A stretch of DNA of 50,641 bases from Pelomyxa schiedti (taxonomy: Eukaryota; Evosea; Pelobiontida; Pelomyxidae): assembly GCA_020536535.1 (NCBI GenBank), contig JAHLWZ010000910.1, forward strand, positions 1 to 50,641. The letters are read 5' to 3'. The first letter of the stretch is position 1, and each line of letters opens with the position of its first letter. A program made the translations under genes and the position numbers. The notes below the pieces were generated by a model, which saw nothing but the letters and a program-made list of their open reading frames with translations, did not search any database and had not been told where the DNA came from. Shown piece by piece: positions 21,201-32,000 of this stretch.

Positions 21201-24200
21201 TAGTTCCTCCACAGATTTCGCACCTAGGGTAAGATTACATGAAACGAAGTTAAACACTATCCCACTTACTCGTCTGGCACAGAGCCTGACCACGGAACAA
21301 AGTCACAACCCAAACACAGGTTCATTTCGGAAGTATTAGTGGTACATTCACCACACAAGTCGTATTGAAGGTTACCAGGTTTCCCATCACACCCCAGGCA
21401 TTCGTTATTTCCATCACAAATACCACATTCATCAAATTCCTTTTCTACGATTACCAAAAAAAAAAAAAAAAGGTTCCACATACCGTTTTTGACCACGGGA
21501 CATAGTCGCAGCCGAGGCATGTATCATTCCCTAGGCACACGCCACATGAATCATATTGTGAACCTGACCAAGCAACATCGTCACATCCAAAGCAACTATT
21601 TGTTCCTCCGCATATATCACAACTACAAAGAGTTAGTAAGCCATTGCACAAGAGGCGCAAAAACCTATCAACTTCTTTATTTGACCAAGCAACAAAATCA
21701 CATCCAAGGCAGAGATTCATCAATGAAGTGTTGGTTGTACAGATGCCGCAGAGATCATATTGGAGGTTACCTGGTTCTCCATTACATCCTATGCACTCAT
21801 TGGTGCCTCCACATATGCCGCATTTATCTACCGTCTATCTGGCTTCAGAACTAAATTAAGTTGAAGAGATAATCTTACAGTATTTGACCAAGGAACATAA
21901 TCACACCCAAGACATGTCCCATTACCCAGGCATACTCCACAAGGGTCGTACTGCGCGCCTGTCCAGGGGATACCGTCACATCCGAGGCAGGTGTTAGAGC
22001 CTCCACAAATATCACAGCTTTTAGGAATTTTCAGTGGAAGTCAAGGCGATTCAAGGTTTAACTTATCAGGTTTCATCTCTGACCAGGGGACAGCGTCACA
22101 CCCAAAGCAGAGGTTCATCTCATCAGGATCAGAAGTACATTCACCACACATGTCGTACTGCATGTAACCCGGCTTTCCATCACACCCGAGGCAATCATCG
22201 CTACCACCACATATACCACATTGGTCAGGTACCTAAAAGCAGTCAAATCCTCACCACGAAGACCACAGTCAGACCGTTTTAGACCAAGGAACGAAATCAC
22301 ATCCCAAGCACGTGTCGTTTCCAAAGCACACTCCACACGAATCATATTGTTCTCCAGACCAAGCCACATCATCACAACCAAGGCAGCTATCAGAGCCTCC
22401 ACATATATCGCATCTGCAAACAAGTCAGAGAGCGCCATGAAATATTAAAGAAACCGGTCCAATTTCAGCCCGGACCATGGGATCGAGTCACATCCCAAGC
22501 ATAGGTTCATCTTTGTGGTGTTCGATGTGCACTCTCCGCACTGATCGTATTGAAGATTTCCAGGGAGACCATCACACCCAATGCACTCATCCTTGCCTCC
22601 ACAAACATCACATTTGTCCACCTCCTATTGGAATCAGACGGTTGTTACTCTGGTGGAAGCAGCACCGTTTTTGACCAAGGGATATAGTCACACCCCAGGC
22701 AGGTATTATTTCCCAGGCAAATCCCACAAGCATCGTACTGTGCGCCTGACCAGGGAACTCCGTCACACCCAAGACAGCTATCAGTGCCTCCGCAGATATC
22801 ACACCTAAAAGAGTTAAATAACAATTTGTTACAAAGAATCAGACTTGTCAGGTTCTGTGCCAGACCAAGGGACGTAATCGCAACCAAGACACAAGTTAAT
22901 CATGCTACTATTCGAAGTACATTCGCCACATAAATCGTAAGGAAGATTCCCTGGCTCCCCATCGCACCCAATGCATTCATTGTTGCCTGCACATATATCA
23001 CATTTGTCAACAACCTGAGCTAAGTTACAAAAGCAATTCTTTATGTGCATATGCTTGTGCAAACCGCGTTTGACCACGGCACGAAATCACAACCAAGACA
23101 TGTATCATTCCCGGCACAAACGCCACAGTTATCATACTGGGCGCCTGACCATGGCGCATTGTCACACCCAAGGCATTCGTCCGTTCCACCACAAATATCA
23201 CAGCTATATCCCGTTATTTGAGGTTTGTTAGGGTGGAAAAGAACTTGTCAGGCTTCTTGTTTGAAAACGGAACGTCATCACATCCCAGACACGAGTTGAC
23301 ACTATCAGGATCAGATGTGCATTCTCCACACAAGTCATAGGGAAGATTGCCAGGGAGCCCATCACAGCCGATGCAATCATCCGAGCCTCCGCATATTCCA
23401 CACTTATCAACAATCTAGCCCAAAGTGAGCTTTCTAAAAAAAAAGTTACTTACTGTATTTGACCATGCAATGTAGTCACAACCAAGACATGAACTGTTTC
23501 CACCACACACACCACAAGCATCATACTCAGTGCCAGACCATGCGATGTCATTGCAGCCAAGACACTCGTTTGTGCCACCACAAACATCACAGCTGACCAT
23601 ACACGGTTAGAATTCTAGTGATTCTGGATGTTTGTCATACAGGTCATTCTTTTTGTTAGACCATGGGACATGATCACAGCCCAAGCACAAGTTCAGATCC
23701 TCAGTTACATTGGTGCACACTCCACACTGATCATATTGACGGTTTCCTGGGAGTCCATCGCAGCCGATACATTCATCTGCTCCACCACAAACCCCACATT
23801 TATCAATTTCCTGCAAATGAAAGAATTAACTGCCAGTGACAAAGCCAACACAAAGAAAACGCACTGCTTTTGACCAGGGTACGTAATCGCAACCAAGGCA
23901 GGTATTGTTGCCCATGCAAACACCACAGAAGTCATAAGTATTGTAAGACCAAGCCTTACCATCGCAACCAAGGCAGCTATCAGAACCACCACAAACACCG
24001 CATCTGGAGAATCCATTAGTGAAAATGTGAGATACATTTTGGGTACTACTGATCCTCATGCTTATTGGACCAAGCAACATAATCACAGCCCAAGCATAAG
24101 TTCATGAGGTCTGGGTCTGATGTGCATGCTCCACATTCATCATATGGAAGGTTTCCTGGATTTCCGTCGCAACCGATGCACTCATCGGAGCCGCCACAAA

Positions 24201-27200
24201 TGCTGCACTTGTCAACCTCCTGCATCGAATTAGTCTTTCCACCTATCACTCACATGCATACCATATTCGACCAAGGGACATTGTCGCACCCAAGGCAGGT
24301 GTTGTTTCCATCACACTCACCACATTGATCGTAAGATAAACTACTGGGCTTGTCATCACAACCAAAGCATGAATTATGGCCACCACATTCGCCACAGTCA
24401 TCTTCCTCCATTCCGGACCAAGCATGTCCATCACAGCCAACACATAAATCACCTCCAGCGCAAATACCACACTAGGAGATTTAAGTTTGGATTGGAAAGT
24501 TAGTCTGAATATACCTGGTCATACACTTTCCCACTGAAGCACACTCTGTCACAGCCCATTGCTCTGTTGAGTCCTCCACAAATGCCACAGTCATCCACAC
24601 CTTATGAGATATTAAAGGTATGATAGAGGTATTTATGAGCGTCAAGGTACTTGTATTACTCCAGGGTTCCTTGTCGCAACCGAAACAGCCATTGGACCCA
24701 TCACACTCTCCGCACTATTAATGTAAGGATGGCCAAAAAAAATATGCAATACCTCATCATACTCCAAGTAAGAGAACAGAACTCCATCGCATCCAGTGCA
24801 GGAACTGGTTATCAAATAAATAGTAAAAAGAACAGGAGAGGCCGGTACGAATTGTCGCCACCGCAGACTCCACAATCATCAAAGGCAATGGTATCCCATT
24901 GCACACCATTGCATCCAAAGCATTCCCTATTTCCACCACAAACACCACAGGCATCGTAGCGGAATCCACTGTAGACTAGCCCATCACATCCTACACCTAT
25001 GGAACTTAGACCAGAACACGCATTAAATATACTCACAGGCATTATCCCCCATGCAGACACCACAGGCATCCACTTGTGCAGTACTCCATGGGAGACCATC
25101 ACAACCCACGCACGTCATGGCAATAGGATTATTTGTGCAAATTCCACAACTACTAGCATTAGATTCCAAAGGTGATTGGAAGCACCTGCCTGTCATAGAA
25201 CCACCCAGAATTCGGAACATTATCACACCCAACGCAGTCTGGAAACCAATTTAAAAAAAAACTTCCAATTCAGTCTGGGACTACCTGCTTTTCCTTTGCA
25301 AACACCACAAACATCGAGGTCAGCCTTGGACCAAGGCACTCCTGTCAATAGTGCTTATTAGAAAACTACAGTGGAAATTTCGTCTACCATCACAGCCAAC
25401 GCAAGAGGTTCCATCACCACCACATAGGCCGCATTGATCATATTGCTTCCCAGAATAAGCCACACCATCACACCCATGACATTCATTCTAAATACACCCC
25501 GTTAGGGAGCTACATGTTCATTTTGGCAGTATACCGTGCCCTTGCAGACTAGACAGTCATCAAGTTCGGCTTTACTCCAGGCCTTATCATCACAACCTGT
25601 GCAATTATCCATTGCGAGATCTCCAGGCAGTAGGCATTGACCACACAAGTCATATGTATGCGATCCAAATGCCTCTCCATTGCAGTCAAAACAGGAATTT
25701 GTGCCTTGGCACACTCCTATATTCCAGGGACATTTACTTCATGAGTACCGTTTCATTGTATAAAGGCCCTCATACCACATTGATCGTCCTTTGCCTTGGA
25801 CCATAGAATTCCATCGCAGCCTCGACACGATGTCGTGGTTGCCGAACAGCGTCCGCACTCATCATATTGCAGGGGTGGTACAGTGGCGAGACCATCACAC
25901 CCAATGCACCTATGAACAGTTAGTGAGACTTGATCAAGGTAATATAAATGACTTACTTGTTTGTTCCATTGCAGACACCACACAAGTCGTATTCGGCTGT
26001 ACCCCATTTCAGGCCAAAGCAGTCTATACAGCTAGAGCCGTTTCCCCCACAAATTCCACATTGATCATACTACACCTCCGTTAAACCTTACTCGATGGGA
26101 AAAAATTCAATACCCCAGCAGGCGGAACAGTAAACAGGTAATCACATCTAACATCGAGGACATAAGAGTCCAATGAATTGAATTGAAGTGAAGTGAAGAC
26201 AACAAACCCCATGCAAGCATCAGAGCCATCACACACGCCACAGTTGTCCAGGTCCTTATTTCCATAGGGAACCTGCTGACAGTCAAGACCTGAAAAATTC
26301 ATCAGGAAAGAGAAAGGGGGTGGCAGAAGTACAGGCGTTTGATCCATTGCAGACCCCACAGAGATCATACCTATAGGCATAAATGTAAACACTTGATTTT
26401 TGGAGATATCTTACATAAGTTTGGAAGGTGTCCCATCGCAACCAAAGCAGGTGGAGTTATCTCCACCACAAACGTTACATGCATCTACTGTGGCATGACC
26501 GCCCAGCTGGCCAAAACAATCTAAGCAACTTGTGCCATCCCCCCCACATACGCCACATATATCCACCACACTGTGGTGAGGGATTAATTATACATTGGGC
26601 AATGTAGAGGGAAAAAGAACATACGCAATTCCATAGGGGATATTTTTACAGTCAAAGCAAGAGTTAGCATTGGCTAAGGTCACACAGAGCTGACATTGAT
26701 CATAGATCTTCCCAGAGTTGCTCACATGGTCACACCCTAAGAAATAAGTGTCACAGAAAGCATTATCTGGCAGCTGGACAAACCGAAGCAAGGAAATACA
26801 GAATAAACCACTATTGATGCAGCTCCCCATCCAAGAACATTCAGGGTTATAGTACAATTATTTACTGTACTACAAGCAACTGAATACATTTGCAACACGT
26901 GTAAAAGAAATACCTTGCGAGAAGAGAGACATTAAAGGCATATGTATGGAATGGAGACACCCCAGAATATGATGCTGGTGTTACTGATGTAACGTAGGAA
27001 TACTGGTCTGAGGAAACAACCATCTTCAGGATGTTTGTAAGAATAAATACCATTCTCAGAGATTACCTTCAAGTTAGATGTCAGGTACGTCAACCCCGCC
27101 AAAATGGCAGGAACTACATTGGAGCTATCAGAGGCCAGCTCAAATGATGAGCCAAAACTAGGAGTCAATTAGTCATTCCCGATTTGCTCTTAATAAAGCG

Positions 27201-28536
27201 CATACCCAAGTGTGGTTATGAGGCTATTGTACGTTGTCATAACAGTAGGGAAGGTGGATGCGTCGTTGTTAATAACCGCAAATAGAGGCACGACATTCTT
27301 ATTGGTCAGGTGAGTTTTCAACCCAGATGCGGAAGGATAGTCCTCTCCTATGGAAAAGTTAATTTCTGCTTCTAATGTTGTAAGGAACCTGTTCCATAAT
27401 ATCTACAAGAAGTTAGGGAGGTTCCTGCAGAATCAAGAAGAGTTCCAACTGGATAACAAGGAGGCGTGTAACAGTCATCCACACAATCATAGTTATTGAG
27501 CACAGTCGAATATTTATTGTTCCAACATGAAGAAAACTTCATTTCGCGCTCGTAATGGTAATTAATATCAGTTATGGTAACAATCATCTATTAGGAGTGA
27601 GGTACGGTGATGTGACTCGCGACCCAACCTTGAGGGAAGTTGATCTCCAGCCATAGTTAGTGCAAGTTGCCTGTACAATACCAACTAACTGTGATTCAGG
27701 GTCGTCGTAACCCCAGCCAATAACAGTTTCCTAGATATTTTCCATGTAAGCAAACCAACTTCCAGCAAGCACCTTCTGAACATACCGCTACTTTTGCTTG
27801 TAAACTATTATAGTTGCTGGACAAGGTAGAAAGTGGCCAAAATCCATTATCTACAGCATAGGTTCCTGCATCACCAGCAGGATTCAGAGGCTTATCTCCA
27901 AATGTAGAGTATGCAAAGTTCGTCTCTGGCCGAGAGCTTCGCACAGAGGATATAATTCGAGGAATTAGCATGGCCACCATCTGCACATCTGGCGTCATAC
28001 TTCCAGTAATATCCTAAATGGCATGTTTGAAGTACTTCTCACTTAAGGAGAAAAATACTTGACTGAGCCAAAGATCCAACGGCTGAAGTTCTGAGGGAGG
28101 AACATGGACTAAAATGGGCACCACGAGTTTTTGATTCGGCATCAAGAAGACTTCCGTGATAATAGGGTCAATCTTGGCAGTTCAAGTGTGAGGGGAAGAA
28201 AAACAATTTGCTATTGCGTACTACGGAACCAGCAGTTGTCCACACAATCTGACTGTGACTGTGGAACCAGGTCCCGTTAGTGCAAGATCCCACAGAGGGG
28301 CCTGTGGTGTAGTTAGAACCCAGAACGAAACCAAACCCATACGTTTTTTTTTACGATGGGAAATGTGTGCACTTACCAGAAGCAGTTCCTGCCATGCATT
28401 GTGCGGTGCCAGTACACCAACCACATGAAGTACTTTGTACACAAGTTGTGCATATCGTAGACGTGCAAGCAGTGGCTGCGTAACCACAGAAACATAGCAG
28501 TGTGCACAGAAACAGATACGGTACTGTTGGGGACAT
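18128..28536 (-). CDS. Integrin beta-like receptor with giant Cys-rich stalk
   Basis: This multi-exon gene is read leftward from the ATG at 28536. The order is: signal peptide (MSPTVPYLFLCTLLCFCG, cleaved near ATA); PSI-like cysteines CTTCVQSTSCGWC; a hybrid-like strand VVPILVHVPPSELQPLDLWL; and a betaI/VWA domain. That domain has MIDAS DITGSM (27996-28013), YDDPES (near 27700-27715, matching the SyMBS/MIDAS D-x-P-E of integrin beta) and TDINYHYE (near 27555-27578, matching TDxxFH). Then come hybrid-like return strands (PASYSGVSPFHTYAFNVSL), a divergent Cys-rich zone (24250-26860), 14 paired Cys-rich modules (18.9-24.2 kb), and a transmembrane helix (SLIASGTFIGLVIGCCAAGV) ending FFLYK. The final exon (18128-18271) encodes a tail with NPIY and NQLY, ending SPTES. 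The length is well over 2,000 residues, against about 800 for animal beta chains. Integrin beta pairs with an alpha chain and signals through talin at NPxY. No alpha gene is in this window. Confidence 0.85.
18273..18292 (-). repeat. A20 tract at an intron acceptor
   Basis: The plus strand shows 20 consecutive T, so the integrin pre-mRNA has 20 A between a CTAAC branch-like site and the AG of the tail exon. Other introns in the window carry T-rich tracts on the sense strand. Confidence 0.9.
18940..24250 (-). repeat. Tandem exon-pair array of CxxC-rich modules in the integrin stalk (14 units, ~397 bp)
   Basis: Two module types alternate, each on its own exon. Type X carries CIGCDGxPGN, then CGECTS and NLCLGCDYVPWS. 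Type Y carries CDICGGTN, CLGCDGVxWSGxQYD and NDTCLGCDYxPWSK. The CIGCDG segment of X recurs at about 19035, 19394, 19785, 20184, 20591, 20984, 21383, 21779, 22176, 22567, 22958, 23358, 23755 and 24163, a mean spacing near 397 bp. Introns sit at the same places in each unit, but their sequences have diverged. Each module has eight cysteines in CxxC pairs. Confidence 0.9.
27100..28060 (-). other. Integrin betaI (VWA) domain exons
   Basis: The exons encode, in order, DITGSM, then NFAYSTFGDKPLNPAG (compare integrin RIGFGSFVDK), GWGYDDPES, NYGWRS, VTITDINYHYE, the run GEDYPSASGLKTHLTNKNVV, PLFAVINNDASTFPTV and SSNVVPAILAGLTYL. The last blocks match the integrin beta segments FAVTEE..VY and SSNV..LI.. 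closely in order and spacing. Ser of the MIDAS DxSxS is Thr here, which can still coordinate metal. The intron at about 28014-28057 ends directly before the MIDAS Asp codon. Confidence 0.85.
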
Positions 28537-29061
28537 ACTTGACGGATTATGGGTGGGGCTCGTTGCTCCCCTCCTTACAATATACAGTATAGCTGGGTAC
28601 AACAGAAAGGAACCCAACAAAGGGTTAGGGTGATGTGTGGTTGCTGTGATTGTTTCTTTTTGGTTATTTTTTTTCACACTGGATGAAACGGAATGGTTTT
28701 CCTGCAAAAGAGGTTCTGCCTGTCAGTTTTCGAGTTTGGAACAGCATCTATAATCAACGCATCTGTTGATCATGCGAAGAATAGACACGGAAACGAACGG
28801 ACCTTCTTTGCAACGACTGTTACATCACAACCAAAACTGCTAACGCCAAAACATAAACATCCTTCAAACCAATCACACACAACTTCTGTACAAAACATAC
28901 ACCACCACCATCATGCCAAGCCGCGGCTCTAGGCCGTATCTACTCCTGAACTCTTTGTTGGTTTCAGGTTTGCCCATTCCTCGTTTCCATTTTTCGTTTC
29001 TTCGTAACCCAATACGGCGCACGAGTGGTGCACAACAATAACGACGGAGAATGATGAATGA
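28537..29061. promoter_or_regulatory. Shared divergent promoter region of two giant receptors
   Basis: These 525 bp lie between the start codons of the integrin beta-like gene and the EGF/LRR receptor. This is by far the largest gap between divergent genes here. The region is AT-mixed with CACC/ATCA repeats near 28895-28915 and ends in an ATGA/AATG repeat giving several out-of-frame ATGs just before 29062. No clear TATA box is seen. Confidence 0.5.
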
Positions 29062-32000
29062 ATGAATGATGGTGGTGCAGGATGTACAGTGTGGATGCTA
29101 CTCGTTGTTGTGACTACTATGACAATGACGCGGCAATGCGGGGCTACCCTTCCTACGGTTTTTCTTGAGGCTGAATATTACACTACGGCGGGTAGTTGGA
29201 GCAAGGCATCGTCTTCTACCGAATGGGACTCGTGTGGTCAGTATGTCACGACATCCACTAGCACTGGTGGCACTGCTGTGACTTACTCTTTCTCTGTTTC
29301 CTCGTATGTGTTGGACTTATTTTTTTTTTTTTTCTTTTTCTTTCTTTCCTTTCAGTGGCTAACTAACTTGATTAGGGCGGGAACTTATTCTGTGTGGATA
29401 TTATCGAGGATTGCAAATAATCCTGCTGGTGCCTCTTTGTGGCTCAAATTTGACTCTGTGTGTACTTTGCCCTAGCCTGTTCCACTTACATTTCCTAGGG
29501 GTCAAACATAGCTTGGGATCTTGTTGTTTTTGGGAACTCATGGCGCTACGTGGCAGATGTGCCACTTACTTCCGGTTCACATACCTTATCCATCACAATG
29601 AGGTAGATTATTCACCCACTTTTTTTTTTGTTTACTTTACCCTATTAGGAAATACAAAACCAAATTATACATGGATAAAATAATGATTACGGATCCATCT
29701 ACACCAAAGATGGGCTACACAAATAAAGGGAAAGCTGCACAGAACATTCCCACAGGAAAATGTATCTCTTTACTCCCACTAGCACTGTTCTTACAAATTA
29801 CACAAAGGTCAACAGGTCTACTTCGAGGTATGCCTTTTATTGCTGTTAGATCTTACATTAGGCTATAGGCGGAATTTGCATCATCTCCAGGGTCTCCAGT
29901 TTCACTTCTTGCATCTTCTACAGCCTCAATGGAAGGGGCACTGTATAAGGCTGAGTCCAGTACAACATCTTGCAGTACAACTTCTCGCTATGCCAAAGTA
30001 AAGTGATTCTTCCTTCGCCAGCTTATATTTGCACAGTTCAATGTCACTTGGTCAGAGTCAGTTTATCGCCCTGTATGGGTCAGGGTGATTGCCCCCACTT
30101 CTTCATTGAATCAACTCTCCATTTCCGTATGGATCTCTTACCTCAATCAAGAACTCAACATGTTTAGTCCTCCTCTTGTGGGGCTCTTTCTTCATTAACA
30201 GTCTCCAATCCAAGTCAAGAGTTCCAATGGGTCCCAGTACCTCCTTTTTCAATCCTTACTTTTTTTTAATTCATTCTTCCCTAAGTTTCCTGACTTGGTT
30301 ACTGTACCAAATATCTTTTTAATAACCTTTGTTACTGGCTACACATATCTTGACAAAATTTATATTGGATGGGGGGTCCCTACAACCTCTGGAACTCCTG
30401 TAAACATTCCTAGTTCAAGTGCGCATTAATACATTCCCTTGTTTACTTTTGATACTCTTTCAAGGTACTAGTTGTTCAACATATAATGGTCTATGTGATC
30501 CTGTTACTTCCTGTAGTACCGGACCTGTATGCTCCAGTTGTCCAATTGGTTACACTGGATGTGGCAACATCCAATCTTGCAACAAACCCAATGGATGTGT
30601 GCGAACTGTTCCATATGGCTGCTTTTTTGATCGAAGCATTTCCTTATTTGCTTACACCGGAACAACTTCATTCCCAACAAGTTCTATTACTATAGAAATG
30701 TGGGCTTCAAGAGCTGTGTACGTTCCAACTTCAGATATTACCCTTTTGCACTATATTAGTGGTACTTCTGAGTTCCACATCCGTTATAATCCAACTATTG
30801 GATTGTATTTGTATGCGCACTGCTACCTTCCCATTGTATTCTCATTTCCATTCCAGGTACACTTCATTGGTATCTGTCAAGCCGACAACACCCATTCTTC
30901 TTACTCCTGATATCTGGACTCACATTGCTGTTAAGGGTAATTATTATCTTGGTAGGTTCTTATCTTCTTTTAGATTTCATATGATAGAACCACTGCCAAG
31001 TTCTATATAAATGGGGCTTTAGTGGCAACTGTTACAGCCTCTTCTCCTGTTATTACGTCTCCTGGAGTTATTTCTATAGGGAAAAAAGTGGGTAAGTGCA
31101 AATTTCCTTGATTCTTCTTGTACTCATTGTTGTAGTTGATTTCACGAAGGATTTGACACTTCCGGCCTTTGGGGTTGATGAATTGAGAGTGTGGTCAACA
31201 GTTCTAACCCAAGCAACGATTCAGAGCCTCATGGGTGCAACACTGACGACTTCACAGCCCAATCTTCTTCGTACCAAGTTTTTTTCGTTTTCTTTGAGTT
31301 CCTAATGTTTCATGAAGATGTGTGGAGTTTTGGTCCTGACACAGGATCCTGCAGTCCTGTAACAACTGAGACTTTTGGTTTGGTAACAATGACAACATCC
31401 CTGACTGAATGTATGAAAACTTTTTTTTTCAAGCTTACGGTCTCAGGGTATGCCCTCTATCAACTATATTGGGCAACTGGCGGTCCCGATTGGTATTCTC
31501 AGACAAGTTGGCTCACAGGTCAGCCTTGCTCAGGAACAAACCTCTCAAGCCCAGTGTGGTACGGGCTGGATTGTGACAATTCAGGAAGTGGTAGAATTGC
31601 TACCATGTGAGAATAACTGCACATTAGCTCTTTCTCACTTTTACTAGAAATTTGGCCTTTAATAACCTTGTTGGAACGCTACCTTCATCCCTTTTTGCAC
31701 CTTTTTCCAAGCTTTCTATTTTGTAATTAGCACATTACTAATGATCGTCCCTTACACTTCTCAAGAATGGTTGATCACAACACATTAAGTGGTGCGATAC
31801 CAATAGATATAGGTTTCCTTACAAGTGCTGTTACAATGTTTCTTTCTCTCATTGTGAAACTCAACTAACCTTGCCTTGCAGATTGATGCAAAACAATCTT
31901 CTTCAATCTATGCCAACAACAATATCAACTCTAACTTCATTGCAAAAGCTGTGAGTTTGTGCAATTCTAGCTATGCGTTAATATTCATGTAGATATTTGC

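Noticed and set aside
18940-24250. Regularly spaced repeats that might suggest a CRISPR-like or satellite array
   Set aside because: The units are protein-coding exons with conserved cysteines and introns; the period is near 400 bp and the sequences diverge.
28600-28707. Upstream in-frame ATG extending the integrin protein
   Set aside because: It would bury the signal peptide under about 57 polar residues; the ATG at 28536 directly precedes the hydrophobic leader.
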